A stretch of 64,000 nt of DNA from Asterella californica (GCA_036924285.1 JAYKYS010000002.1:6386001-6450000), one strand, 5' to 3'; counted from the stretch's first letter, positions 45,568-57,196 are shown. Translations and numbers: made by a program. Notes: generated by a model from the letters alone, not told the origin.

Positions 45568-45605
45568 GAGAGCGAGGATGTAGTTACATCTAGTGTTGAG
45601 GTGCT

Positions 45606-45822
45606 ATGGTTCTTAAATGACCTACCGATGGTGCAGCGGAGTTGGAGACATCAACATCCAGGAGTGAGAGTGATGCGAATCAACCCTCGACGTATGTGGA
45701 TGCGATGTCAAACTCGATGTTGGAGACGGCTACAGTAGTTTTGTGGGTCTCATTATTTTCAACCACGGATATGAGAGCATTGGGAGTCAGCTTGGCTCTA
45801 GTGTTTCAGTTGGCGACCACGC
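45606..45822 (+). repeat. Second copy of the duplicated gypsy segment
   Basis: See 42,961-43,190. This copy is uninterrupted and leads into the AGTGAGAGCGAGGATG sequence found also at 45,567-45,590. Confidence 0.75.
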
Positions 45823-48218
45823 TTAGTGAGAGCGAGGATGTAGTTACCTCTAGTGCTGAGGTGGTTCAGCGAGAGACGGTAGATGTGTCTATAGAGTCGA
45901 GGATCAAGACAGCTACCAGTGATACTTGACAAGCGGTGACTGCCATGTTAGATGAGTTATCAACTATGCCGGCGATTGACCGTGCTGGTTTGGCACTAGG
46001 TGTGGTGTTGTTGGACAACAGAAGTGATATCTTTTGTTTGGAGACACCTTTAAGGAAGGTCTTCTTAGACCATAGAAAGTCTTCTTAGACCTGGAGCTCA
46101 GCTGTTGATGTTGATGTTGAGGAATGCGGCCTGCATTGGTTTGAGTTTGAGGAAGTCCGAGGTGGAGAGATGTCCATTCTAGTGACAGCCATCTCTAAAG
46201 GGATCCGGAGGTACAGCTCTACACATGACACGCGAGATGCTGTCGATGACAGTTCGATTAGATCATCTCACAGATGGCTCCATGATGAGGACCAAGACCA
46301 TCATTACGAACGTGGAGTCTTATGATGTATTGGTTGGAGGTACTGTGTTATATCTTATGGGTTCGTGATCGACTATTGGATAGAGATAGCATCTTATAGA
46401 CCAGGTTGGCAGTCCGGTGAGAGACAAGTGAGCCGCTTACCAATGCGATTCAGTGCTAGAGCTGGGACAATGGAGCTTACACCATATGTTGCAAGATTCA
46501 GTTGGGTATCACTTGGCCGAACGAGTTGTTAGATGATAATGACCATGCGGAGAATACTCTGATCTTTGAGGAGGTGAGAGACATGCCTAGTATGACTACG
46601 GTAGTACCATCTGCCTTGGTCATACTGCAGCAGTATGCTGATCGGTTGGTGCATCAGGCTTGAAGTGAAGTCTTTGTATCGTCAGTAGAGGATGGTCGTC
46701 GGTGACCGTATCACCGTTGGATACGACTCTCATTGTGTGACGGTATCTAGAGGAGGGTGTAAGTGTGTTGGAGCTGTTCGGAGAGATCAGCACAAGTTTG
46801 GCTGATGTATTGCAGGCAGACATACGAGTACATCGATACTTGTATGTGGAGAGAGATGAGATTGCGAGACGCATCTCATTGCGTCATGTGGCACGTTTGA
46901 TGCAGAGATATCTTGAGTTGTTGTCCATATCAGCCGTTAGAGGATACCAGTAAGCATTATCATCGAATATTTCGCTGTTGGAGGCGCATGATCTCACGTT
47001 TGTTGACACCATTCACTTGATGATAGCCGGATGGCCATGTCAAGATCACACGCGTGCTAGGAGAGATCAAGGTTAACATGATCCGCGATCTAGGATGTTC
47101 TAAGAGATGTTACGGATCTTATGACATCTCCAGATGCATCAGATGGATTCTCCAACGTACATCTTGGAGAATGTTCCTTTGTTGGGTGATGCTCGTACAC
47201 AGATGATGGTGAGTGTGCACCAAGTGCAGTCTTGAGTTGGATCGGCAGTACTGTTGGATGCAGCGAGAGTGGGATCTCGTGCGCATCGTCCACGATTGTG
47301 ATGGACGAACTTGTTATCGAGGGAGGTGCTCAAGCGCGCACATGATGCAGTGAGACGACCATCATACTTCACAATTGATGGCATCTTGGATGCAGGACGA
47401 CGATCTCAAGTAGTGAGAGTCGTCGATAAGTCACCATGACAATGGTGAACCTAGTGGGACGGTCCATGACAGCGTTGTTCACTTTGGTGAGCTTTCCAGC
47501 GTCACATGCTTACAGAGATGGAGGACCTGGGCTTGTGTGAGATGCTCAGTTATAAAAGTTGGTGGAGTCCAATGCAAGCGAGCGAGCAATGGGTTTCGCT
47601 ATGAGTACGACAGTAGTAGCTTTGATGTCGAAGACCTCACGTCGTCAAGTATTGGATCAAGCTATGGACTTGAATTGCTTGACATGGATTGTTAGCTTTG
47701 GATTGGCTGAGCAGCGTCGGATGCGATCGATGAGTGTTACTGTCGGACACGTCTGAGCTCTTTGTCTATCGAGTCGGTGGAGACAAAGGCTAGGGACGAG
47801 GCGTGTGGAGTTCGTCATCTTTGGATATTATGAGATGTCGTAGAAGAGAGTGTGGAGCTTGCAGCTAGGACTGCAGGAAGTTTTTGCACAATGGAGGTGG
47901 AGGTTGTTGGTGGTGAGCAAAAGAGGCTGCTCTAGAGGCTACAAGAAGCAGTCAACGACTTCATCTTCTATCTCTCGCGTGGTGACAGAAAATATTTGAG
48001 AGTCAGAGATTGGACCCAAGCTTATAGGAGAGGAGAGACAAAGAATTCAGAGATTCCTGAAGAGCTACAGGAATTGTTTTACCTTCACTATGAAGGATTT
48101 GGGTACCTTGAAGGGATCAGATATACGGATCGACTTGGCTAGTGACACGTCAATCTTTCGACGTCCTTACATGTACAGTGACATAGAGAAAGCCTTGATC
48201 TAGAGTAGGACTCAAGAC

Positions 48219-49400
48219 TTGTTGGAGGCTGGGTTGGTGAAGATGTCGCATGAGTATGCATCTGTCACAATTATGTCAGCAAAGAAGGATATGTATGGCA
48301 ACTACACGGATAGACGGATGTGTGGAGACTACCGTCTTATCAATCGGCAGACGAAGTCTGATAAGTATGCCATACCAACACCTGAGGAGATCTTTGATGC
48401 ACTGGGCATGTGAAGGTCTTCAGTACTTTGGACCTTCGAGCAAGGTATCATCAGTTGCCGGTGAGAGAAGAAAATAAATCCAAGACAACATTCTGAGGAA
48501 TTGACTCTCACGACAAGAATTGTTTGTATCAATGGCGATTCTTATCATTTGGGTTGAAGAACGCCCCTGCTGAGTTCCAGAGGATGATGGACATGATCCT
48601 AGCAATATTGGATTTTGTCAAATGTTATATTGATGACATATTAGTCTATAGTGCTACAGTGGAGGAGCACGAGAGACACTTACGGGATGTGTTCGAGCGA
48701 TTGAGAGCTCATGGGTTGAAGTTACACCTTGGGAAGTGTAAGTTTTTCTAGGAGTAGGTAGAGTATCTGGACCACACCATCTATCTAGGTGGGTTGGATG
48801 TTTAACAGATATAGGTTGAGGCTATTGCACGTATCTCACGCCTCACAGATGTGAGTGTTCGGACATTTGTTGATTTCACAAACTTCTACCGTCGATACTT
48901 GAAAGAGTTTAGTGCAATTACGAAACCATTGACCAAGTTGATGAAGGTGAACCAGGAGTGACAGTGGGGAGATGAGCAGGAGCGAGCTTTTGTAGAGCTC
49001 AAGGATAGGTTGACATCTGTTCTCATCTTGAGGAGACCCGTTAGAGGTCGTCTCTTCCAACTACACACTGATTGGAGTATGTTGAGACTTGGATTAGTGC
49101 TGACTCAACACGATGATGAGAAAAAAGAATTCGTGGTGGCATATACCAGTCGCTCCAACAATTTGACGGAGGCGAGATATCGTATGAAGGAGAGTGTTTG
49201 ACGGAGTGTGGGTTGTTGCACACTTTCGATATAATTTGTTTGAGAACCCTTGTATTCTCATCATTGATCATCAACCGCTCAAGTGGTTGATGGAGTCCGA
49301 CAAGCTTACAAGGAAGCTTGCACGATGAGCTTTGATCTTACAACAGTATGACTTCCAAGACCTGGAGTTGTAAACCTAGATGCTGATGGATTGAGTCACA
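48219..49400 (+). pseudogene. Gypsy reverse transcriptase and RNase H remnants
   Basis: The pieces are collinear with gypsy pol. MCGDYRLINRQTKSDKYAIP lies in the 48,219 frame. FGLKNAPAEFQRMMD and CYIDDILVY (the catalytic YxDD as YIDD, near 48,626) are in 48,524-48,751. FTNFYRRYLKEFS follows, and LFQLHTDWSMLRLGLVLTQ (RNase H, first Asp present) is in 49,010-49,201. DADGLSHNPC ends the domain near 49,407. Stops and frameshifts separate each part, so it is inactive. Confidence 0.75.
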
Positions 49401-49739
49401 ACCCATGCACGAGTCAGCAAGATCAGACTAGAGCTCGATGGCATGACGAGATTGATGAGGAGATAGTGCCAAGATGGCATGCATCTACTTTTCTTTATGT
49501 GTTGGTCATGAACTCTAGTATGGAGGACCAAGTCGTATCTTTCTCAAGTCAGAGAGTAGATGATGAATCTCAGATCTTGAGGGTGGAGATGATGTTCCAG
49601 ACCAGCGAGATATCACCATAGTAAGTGTCAAAGAGCGAGATCGCATCCTTCAATGAACAAAGAGATTTTGACGAGAAAGACGACAATGTACTTCGAGCGT
49701 GAGATGATGAGAGAATAATGTCACAACCATCCCAAAGGG

Positions 49740-50250
49740 CACAGTTAGTACGACATGTCCATAAGAAGTTGAGACATTTTGAGATGAAGCGTACACATAG
49801 CTTACTCCAAGGATAATATTGGTAGCGTGGTATGTACCTCGATGTGGAGCAGTTTGTCGCACGATGTGTGATTTATGATCGAGTATGTTTAATGCTCATA
49901 CTCCACAGTTACACCCCTTATCAATTATGGGGTTGGGTTATCACTGGAGTTTAGATTTTACGAGATCTTTACCGTTGATCGTCCGTCACCACTGATATGT
50001 ATTGGTGATGATAGAACACTCTCCAAGTGGATTGAGTTGGTGGTATTACCGGACAAGACGAGTGAAGAGACGACGTATGCGTTCTTAGATCAAGTGCTGA
50101 GTCATTTTGGAGCACCAGCTGAAGTGCTGACGAATCAAGGTACAGAGTTTCTTGGTGAGTTTCAGACCTTGTGTGATCAGACGCTGATTGAACATTGGAC
50201 CACATCTCGAGATCATCTTGAGGCGGATGGTTTGACAAAAGTGTAATTCA
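49740..50250 (+). pseudogene. Gypsy integrase remnants
   Basis: An HHCC-like zinc-binding stretch near 49,740-49,880 and the core segment in 50,037-50,246 (LPDKTSEETTYAFLDQVLSHFGAP) are recognisable. The usual catalytic TDxGTEF reads TNQGTEF, so the second Asp of the DDE triad is Asn. Many stops are present. Confidence 0.6.
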
Positions 50251-51150
50251 GATGGTGAAGAGAGGATTACGCAAGTATGGCTTGCAGAAGGGCCACTTGG
50301 GAGACTAGGATGTGCATCTAGCATGGTTGACTATGGGTTATCATTTTAGCCAACAAGCGTCTTTGGCTTCCTTCTCACCGTATTTTCTATTGTACGATCG
50401 AGATCTAGATCTACCATCGGCAATTCCTTGTGATTTTGCTGAGGTGCTGAACCTTGATGACCCGGATATGTGGGTGAGAGCATTTTCTCAACGAGCAGAG
50501 ATATTTAGAGAGTTATGCCTATGACTTTTGAGAACCTAACGATTGCTCAACATAGAGAAACGTTGCGATATGTGACTATTCGAGAAAGAGGTTATCAGCC
50601 ATTGATTCACAGGTTTCATCTTGGCGATTATATCTATCTGCAGCAGACTACACAACAACATTGGATGTGACCGTAGGACGCACTATTTTACGAGTGCATG
50701 AGGTGTTATCTTCTAGAGTACTCATATTAGAGGACCGTGATGGTGTTGTTTGGAAAGACCATGTGCGTAATTGCGCGTCATGTCCTCTTCCTAGCATCGA
50801 TGGGACCATTGACCTAAGCTTAGCAGTTGTACGTGCGGGCTTGAGATGTATGTTGTGTGGGTCTGCTGGTGGAGTAGCTCGTATGTTGGTGTGTGTGTTT
50901 AGGTTGACACATGTCGTGGTTGACTTCATCTCTCAATGTCATTCTTGTTGGACGGTGGGTTTGTCCTCGATGTGTATAGCAGAGATAACCAATTAGATCT
51001 TTGCGTGATATGGATTGCAGACAGACGACTAACGATGGGGCGATGTGGCATCCGCCTCCTGATCCTTGCACCACGAAGGTGTATATCACGTAGTTGAGAT
51101 ATGGGGCTATCTGGAGTTAGAGAGACCTATCTGCTAGTTAGAGGAGTGAT

Positions 51151-51551
51151 TGTGATACACTTGTGTATGTGTATGACATCGTCCATGTGTTATGTGTATG
51201 TGTGGTATATCTCTGACACTGATGTATGTTTGTGTAGCGATGTGTATGCGCACGACAGCTGTCACATCAGTTTAGCACCTCGGCTAGGTTGGACGAGTGC
51301 GGAGTGACTAATCTCCGTAGGACCATTAGTGCCGTTAGAGTGAGTTCTTGGGATAGCCCACCAGGGGTATACTTGGAAGGTAGGGCTTGGAGGCCTTAGT
51401 TCTTCGAGTTGAGCCTTCAAGCTCCTGGCTATGATGGATAGTCTTGGTGAGTGCAATCTGGATTCTCAGCGAGCACAGAGTGGATTTGACTCGACTTTAG
51501 TGGTTGTTTAGTGCTGGTTGGCATGACGGAGTGAGTACATATCTTTTATCA
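51151..51551 (+). repeat. 3' LTR of the gypsy element (401 bp)
   Basis: It starts TGTGATACACTTGTGTATG after a purine-rich stretch (AGTTAGAGGAGTGAT, likely polypurine tract) and ends TTATCA. It shares its last 69 bp with 40,078-40,146. Confidence 0.6.
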
Positions 51552-51552
51552 T

Positions 51553-51659
51553 TGTGGTACACTTGTGTATGTGTATGACATCGTCCATGTGTTATGTGTA
51601 TGCTCGGTATATCTTTGACAGCGATGTATGTTGTGTAACGATGTGTATGCGCATGACAA
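51553..51659 (+). repeat. Truncated second LTR copy
   Basis: It repeats the first 107 bp of the LTR (51,151-51,257) immediately after the LTR end, beginning TGTGGTACACTTGTG, then switches abruptly to satellite sequence at 51,660. This is the complement of the missing part of the left LTR. Confidence 0.65.
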
Positions 51660-52434
51660 AAATGAGAACTGTGCACTATTTCTTAAACTTAGAAGGAGAG
51701 GATTTTTCTCTAACGCATGCTGTCCGGAGAATTGTCCACGTGAATGAGAACTGTGCACTATTTCTTAAACCTAAAATGAGGGGCTTTTTTTTCTAAGACA
51801 TTGATCGAGAACTGTGCACTATTTCTTAAACCTAGAAAGAGTGGCTTTCTTTTCTAAGGCATTGACCTAAACTGCCCGCGTGTGAATGGAAATGAGAACT
51901 TTGCACTATTTCTTCAACCATCATGAATTAATTTTCAAGTGTGTGATGGAAAGTTACCCCGAGAACTGCCCGTGTGAATGGGAATGAGAACTGTGCACTA
52001 TTTCTTCAACCATCATGAATTAATTTTCAAGTGTGTGATGGAAAGTTACCCCGAGAACTGCCCGTGTGAATGGGAATGAGAACTGTGCACTATTTCTTAA
52101 ACCACCATTAATTAACTTTCAAGTGTGTGATGGAAAGTTACCCTAAGAATTGCCCGCGTGTGGATGAGAACTGTGCACTATTTCCTAAATTCAGAAGGAG
52201 GGGCTTTTTTCTAAGGCATTGCCCTTAGCTGTTCGGAGAATTGTGCACTATTTTCTAAATCTAGAAGGAGGGGCTTTTTTTTCTAAGACACGCTGCCTGG
52301 ATAACTGCCCATGTGAATGAGAACTGTGCACTATTTCCTAAACTCTGAAGGAGGGGCTTTTTTTCTAAGACATGGGTTTTTTTCTAAGGCACTGACCTAA
52401 GCTACCCGGAGAACTGCTGTGTGAATGAGAACTG
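51660..52434. repeat. Satellite array, middle block
   Basis: It holds about nine degenerate units with the GAGAACTGTGCACTATTT core and AGAAGGAGGGGCTTTTTT or CAAGTGTGTGATGGAAAG blocks. The copia element is inserted at its right end. Confidence 0.8.
52430..52434. repeat. 5-bp target-site duplication of the copia element (left)
   Basis: AACTG is repeated at 57,426-57,430. It lies within a satellite unit (GAGAACTGTGCAC) that is restored when the element is removed. Confidence 0.9.
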
Positions 52435-52663
52435 TGTAGAAAGATCGATACTTCGAGGACACTCCAAGAAGAGAGAGAGCGAGTAGACAAGGAAGTAAAA
52501 TAGGAATGAGATGAGAGAGGCTTTGCCTCTCTCTGTATATATAGTGGAGGTGAGTACAAGGGAAACCCTAATGGTGGGTTAGCCCTCTAACTAACTCTAA
52601 CAACCCTAACCACTCCGGCTAATGGTAGCCGTCGATCTACTGGAGCTTGGGACTATATCAACA
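52435..52663 (-). repeat. 3' LTR of the copia element
   Basis: 229 bp, identical by eye to 57,197-57,425. The polyprotein stop codon (52,606-52,608) lies 58 bp inside it. A TATATATA promoter box occurs near 52,536. Confidence 0.95.
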
Positions 52664-55600
52664 CTCCCCTTCAAGCTCATCTCTACATCCTGTACTCCTA
52701 GACAATGTCTGAAAGCATCAAACTTATCTCTAGGCAACGCCTTAGTGAAGATATCGGCAACCTGATCTCCTGTGCTCACATAACTGAGCTCAATCTCTCC
52801 TGCAAGGACCTTCTCTCTAATAAAGTGATAGTGCACCTCAATGTGCTTCGTCCTAGCATGGAAAACAGGATTACTAGCTAACTTCATGCTGCTAATGTTG
52901 TCTGTATATACAACAACAGGATCTGTACACTCCACACCAATATCAGATAGCAGACACCAAAGCCAAATCGATTCGCATGTTGCGTTCGTTGCTCCTCGAT
53001 ACTCTGCTTCCGTGGACGACAAAGCAACAGTGGGTTGCTTCTTAGAAGCCCAGCTTATAGCAGCGCTTCCAAGTCCAAAAGCGTAACCTGACGTGGATCT
53101 CCTGTCGGCACTTCCTGCCCAATCAGCATCTGTGTAGCCATGTAACAACAATGGTCCACCGTATCGATAGTGAAGTCCGTACTGCATCGAGAACTTCACG
53201 TAGCGGAGGATCCGCTTGACAGCCTCAAAGTGTGGTCTCCGTGGTGACTGCATGAACTGACTAATCAGACCGACAGCATAACTCAAGTCTGGTCTGGTGA
53301 TGGTCAGATAGATAAGACTTCCAACCATCTGTCTGTACATGCGTGGATCATCCAACAACTCACCATCCTCTGCTCCTAGCTTTACCCCTTGCTCTAATGG
53401 TGTAGCAATGGGTTTGCAATCAAGCATACCAAATCTCTCAAGCATACTGAGAGCATACTGTCGCTGTACAAGCCAAACATCCTTCCCATCTCTAATGAAC
53501 TCCACAGCAAGGAAGTACTTGAGTTCTCCTAAGTCCATCATCTCGAACTCGGATTTCAAGTGATCCTTGATCTGGGAAATAAGCTCCTCAAAGTTACCGG
53601 TAATGATCAAGTCATCAACATAGATGGTGATCACAACAATCCGGTCTCGTATTCTCAATGAATACAAGGTAGAGTCTGAACTACAAAGCTGGAACCCAAG
53701 AGACTGCAAATAAGAATTGATCTTTGCATACCATGCTCTTGGTGCTTGTTTCATACCATAGAGAGCCTTCCGTAACTTACATACACGGGAAGGGAACATA
53801 GGATCCTCATAACCGGGAGGTTGCTGCATGTAGACCTCCTCCTCAAGATCGCCGTTGAGGAAAGCGTTCTTGAAGTCCATCTGGTGCATCTTCCAACCTT
53901 TCTGAGTTGCAACTGCAACTGCTGTTCGAATAGTCACCATCTTCGCAACAGGAGCAAAGGTCTCCTCAAAATCCACTCCATGTTGCTGTGCGTAGCCCTT
54001 AGCTACCAATCTGGCCTTGTACCGACACACGGTACCATCCGAGTTGCGCTTGACCTTGAAAACCCACCTGCAACCAATCGCTTTCTTACCCTGAGGTAAG
54101 TCTACCAACTCCCAAGTCTGTTGGTGATGAAGCGCAGCAAGTTCAGCTTCCATAGCACTTACCCATTGGGCCTTGTGCATCACCTCCTCAAGCGAACTCG
54201 GTTCCTGTTCCTGAAGAACATTGGCCATATATGCATGGTGCGCAGCAAGAAAACCTTCATGCATATACCTACTCACTGGATGTTTTGGCCGCTCAGATCT
54301 GCGAGAGGTAATTGGTGCACTAGTCACCTCCCCTTGCAACTGATCTGACGTAGACGCCAAGGTCTGGGACAAAGTATCCAGTGGATGTGGAAGATCCACA
54401 TATCTGGATGAGTCAAACATACGCTGCAATAGCACGCGCTCATCCTGTGTAGAAACTACACTAGTTCCACTAGGCTGTGTTACGTGGACTCCAGCGTTAA
54501 CATCAGCTCTATGTGCAACCGTTTCTGATCTGGAATCAGTGACTTCTCCAGATCCTCCACTCAACGTACTACTCTGAGGTACTACAGTGGACTGACTCCT
54601 TGGTTCTACAGTAGGTACAGGGATGGCTATCACAGGTGCAGGTGCAAACCAAGACTGTAGCTCATCAAAAACGACATCTCTACTGATGTAGAACTGTTTG
54701 GACGAAGGATTGTAGCACCTATATCCTTTCGTATCAGAAGCATAACCAAGGAAGATACATCTATCTGCTTTCGGATCTAGTTTCTTACGTCTTTCATCAG
54801 GTATGTGCACATAACAGATACATCCGAAAACTTTGAGGAAAGAGTAATCAGGCTTACTGCCTGTGAAGACCTCCATCGGTGTCTTGCTGTGGACTGCCGC
54901 TGTAGGCGTCCGGTTCATCAGATACACCGCACATGAAACAGCTTCTGCCCAGTAAGGTCTAGGCATGGTCTTCTCGTTCAACATCGCACGAGCAGCTTCT
55001 GCTATGTGTCGATTCTTGCGTTCCGCAACCCCGTTCTGCTGCGGGCTGTAACTGCAGGTCTTCTGGCGTCGAATGCCATGCTCACGCAGATATGCATCGA
55101 ACTCTCCAGAAAGAAACTCGCCTCCTCCATCAGATCTTAGACAGAGGATAGATGCTCCAGACTGTTTCTCCACCAACTTGCGGAAAGTCTGAAATGCTGA
55201 CAGTACTTCGGCAGAGGACTTGTTTCTCAACAAATAGATCCAAGTATAACGCGAATGATCATCAATGAACGACACGAAGTACTGGAAACCGGTCATACTT
55301 GGCTGAGAAGCAGTCCATACATCAGTGTGAACAAGCTCCAGAAGCTTGTTCGCTCTACTACCTGATCCCTTAAAGGGCTGTCTAGCTTGCTTTCCGAATT
55401 GACATGCTGCACAGACTCCAGTGGGCTCACTGGATTCGAATTTGGGCAGATCTGTAACCAGGTCAGAACTCGGAAGGCTTTTCAGCCTCTGAAAGTTCAT
55501 GTGCCCAATTCGCTTGTGCCAGATGTCAATGTCAGACACTACTGGACCACTCTGTCCATACATGGCAGCCTGTAACTTAGGCGCAGATGCATCTAGTTTA

Positions 55601-56859
55601 AACAGCCTACCACTCTTGATACCTCGAGCTATGACAGTGCCATTCGAATCTTCAATAAAGCATCCATCTTTATTGAAGCGCACTTGCAGACCCTGCTCTA
55701 TCAACTGTCCTACAGATAGCAGATTTCTAGTCAATGTAGGTACATGTAAGACATTCCGTATACCAGTAAACGTTGAGGCAGGAATGTCAAGTGGAATGTT
55801 ACCCTTGTGCTGGATCTTGTGCTTGGTGTCATCTCCTGTCACCATAAACTGTGGAGTCTCCACAGGCTCGAGTGAAGTAAACCACTCCCGATGGGGAGTC
55901 ATGTGACTGGTGGCGCCGGAGTCGATCACCCAGTCAGTCTGCGGCTCGAAAGCCGCATAACTCTGATGCGTAGTAATCAGCAACTGCTCCGAATAGACAT
56001 GCTCAGTGACTGCATAGCCTTGCTGGTTGCTGTTACCTTGTTGGGGGTTGTTGTCGTGTTGTCTCTGATCGTTCTGCTTCTTGTAGCACTGATTCGCATT
56101 GTGGCCTTGTTTCTTGCAGTAGTTGCAGGAACCAGGCGCTCTTCTCTGATTGTTGTTGGAACCACCAGACTGTTGCTGGTTTTGCTGGTTCTGCTGCGAT
56201 TGCTGTTGCTGTCCGCGACCCCGTCCACGTCCAGCACCTTTGCCACGACCCCTACCTCGAGATCCTCCAGAACCTGCAAAATAGACAGATTCTTGCTGAC
56301 CCGTCGAAGTAGAACTCCCCAGTAGGCGCACCTCCTCTCCTAACATCATAGGAACAAGCTCATCAAACCGCGGAAGAGGTTCTCTGGTCGAAATCGATGT
56401 TATGAACTGCTTGTACTCTGCAGGCAGTCCCTGCAATGTGGCTCCAATCAAGACAGTGGGATCAATCTCGACTTTGACAGAAGATAACTGATCCGCGAGC
56501 TGCTTGACCCCGTTCACATAGTCGTTTATGCACATCGACCCCTTCTTCACGGTATTGAACTGCTGCAGCAATTGCAGCTTCCGCGCCTCTGTTCCGGATT
56601 GGAACAGATGCGCGAGTGCATCCCAAGCTTTCTTGGGCGTATCACAATCCTGGATGTGACCGATCATCGATGCTGAAACTGTCAGCGCGATGTAGTGAAT
56701 AGCCTGATATGAGCGCTTCTTCCACTCCTTGAATTTCGGATCAGAAATTGGCACTTCAGGCGCTTTCTCCTCCTCAGTGATAAGATCCCATATTATCTCA
56801 TCCCATATCTCATCCCATATCTCCACCCTTATTCGGAACAGGATTAGTTTTGGACTCAA
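52606..56859 (-). CDS. Copia gag-pol polyprotein
   Basis: One uninterrupted frame of about 1,417 codons. In order: capsid-type gag; a Gly/Arg and Gln/Asn-rich linker; the zinc knuckle CNYCKKQGHNANQC (about residue 245); protease with WVIDSGATSHM (about 310); integrase with a zinc-binding GHMNFQRL..CAACQFGK and DDE core (HTDVW, FIDDHSRY, PQQNGVAERKN); reverse transcriptase with FKNAFLNGDL and IYVDDLIITG; RNase H with GYTDADWAGS, ALSSTEAEY and YTDNISS. The order protease-integrase-RT defines Ty1/copia. All catalytic residues I can check are present. The frame begins just after a TAG; its first codon is not ATG, and the first in-frame ATGs are internal to gag. An upstream short frame (MSKMEFGVQERAAG, near 57,160) may supply the N-terminus through splicing or was separated by mutation. 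Confidence 0.95.
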   Translation of the reverse strand: MSPKLILFRIRVEIWDEIWDEIIWDLITEEEKAPEVPISDPKFKEWKKRSYQAIHYIALTVSASMIGHIQDCDTPKKAWDALAHLFQSGTEARKLQLLQQFNTVKKGSMCINDYVNGVKQLADQLSSVKVEIDPTVLIGATLQGLPAEYKQFITSISTREPLPRFDELVPMMLGEEVRLLGSSTSTGQQESVYFAGSGGSRGRGRGKGAGRGRGRGQQQQSQQNQQNQQQSGGSNNNQRRAPGSCNYCKKQGHNANQCYKKQNDQRQHDNNPQQGNSNQQGYAVTEHVYSEQLLITTHQSYAAFEPQTDWVIDSGATSHMTPHREWFTSLEPVETPQFMVTGDDTKHKIQHKGNIPLDIPASTFTGIRNVLHVPTLTRNLLSVGQLIEQGLQVRFNKDGCFIEDSNGTVIARGIKSGRLFKLDASAPKLQAAMYGQSGPVVSDIDIWHKRIGHMNFQRLKSLPSSDLVTDLPKFESSEPTGVCAACQFGKQARQPFKGSGSRANKLLELVHTDVWTASQPSMTGFQYFVSFIDDHSRYTWIYLLRNKSSAEVLSAFQTFRKLVEKQSGASILCLRSDGGGEFLSGEFDAYLREHGIRRQKTCSYSPQQNGVAERKNRHIAEAARAMLNEKTMPRPYWAEAVSCAVYLMNRTPTAAVHSKTPMEVFTGSKPDYSFLKVFGCICYVHIPDERRKKLDPKADRCIFLGYASDTKGYRCYNPSSKQFYISRDVVFDELQSWFAPAPVIAIPVPTVEPRSQSTVVPQSSTLSGGSGEVTDSRSETVAHRADVNAGVHVTQPSGTSVVSTQDERVLLQRMFDSSRYVDLPHPLDTLSQTLASTSDQLQGEVTSAPITSRRSERPKHPVSRYMHEGFLAAHHAYMANVLQEQEPSSLEEVMHKAQWVSAMEAELAALHHQQTWELVDLPQGKKAIGCRWVFKVKRNSDGTVCRYKARLVAKGYAQQHGVDFEETFAPVAKMVTIRTAVAVATQKGWKMHQMDFKNAFLNGDLEEEVYMQQPPGYEDPMFPSRVCKLRKALYGMKQAPRAWYAKINSYLQSLGFQLCSSDSTLYSLRIRDRIVVITIYVDDLIITGNFEELISQIKDHLKSEFEMMDLGELKYFLAVEFIRDGKDVWLVQRQYALSMLERFGMLDCKPIATPLEQGVKLGAEDGELLDDPRMYRQMVGSLIYLTITRPDLSYAVGLISQFMQSPRRPHFEAVKRILRYVKFSMQYGLHYRYGGPLLLHGYTDADWAGSADRRSTSGYAFGLGSAAISWASKKQPTVALSSTEAEYRGATNATCESIWLWCLLSDIGVECTDPVVVYTDNISSMKLASNPVFHARTKHIEVHYHFIREKVLAGEIELSYVSTGDQVADIFTKALPRDKFDAFRHCLGVQDVEMSLKGSVDIVPSSSRSTATISRSG
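52664..52674 (-). other. Copia polypurine tract
   Basis: The minus strand reads TTGAAGGGGAG immediately before the 3' LTR. It is the expected primer site for plus-strand DNA synthesis. Confidence 0.85.
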
Positions 56860-57184
56860 GTCCTAAAACTTTCGTTTTGGTCGAAAAAGATCCGTTTGAA
56901 AAACTGCCGCTGGAAATCTCCAAATCGACTGAAACTTGGCCCAGTACACAATTCGCACCTTCTGAACAAGACAGCCCTAGAAGGGCTGGTCGACAGAAAT
57001 CAGCGAGAAAAAATCGTCTAGGCCTCCGAAATCGCGTTCAAAGTTTCTGGTGGCGAAAGAAACGGTTTCGCCTCACCCGAACGCATCAGCAGGATAGTGC
57101 TCGACATCAGGCACAACTCCGGCTGCTCTCTCCTGTACTCCAAACTCCATCTTGCTCATCAGCAAGGGACACACACTCTCACCA

Positions 57185-57196
57185 GCTCTGATACCA
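57185..57196 (-). other. Copia primer-binding site
   Basis: The minus strand reads ATGGTATCAGAGC adjoining the 5' LTR. TGGTATCAGAGC is the classic complement to the 3' end of plant initiator methionine tRNA. Confidence 0.9.

Larger units (their letters stand above)
40078..51551 (+). mobile_element. Degenerate Ty3/gypsy retrotransposon
   Basis: The 3' LTR is 51,151-51,551. Only the last 69 bp of the 5' LTR remain (40,078-40,146). Between them, in order: untranslated leader, gag (41,254-42,363) with two zinc knuckles (42,370-42,530), heavily stopped protease/linker region, reverse transcriptase-RNase H remnants (48,219-49,400) and integrase remnants (49,740-50,250). A 2.4-kb insertion interrupts a tandem duplication at 43.19-45.57 kb. 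Numerous stops show that it is inactive. Order gag-RT-IN places it in Ty3/gypsy. Confidence 0.7.

Noticed and set aside
55891..56325. Plus-strand frame within the copia element
   Set aside because: Antisense shadow of the gag Gln/Asn/Gly-rich linker.
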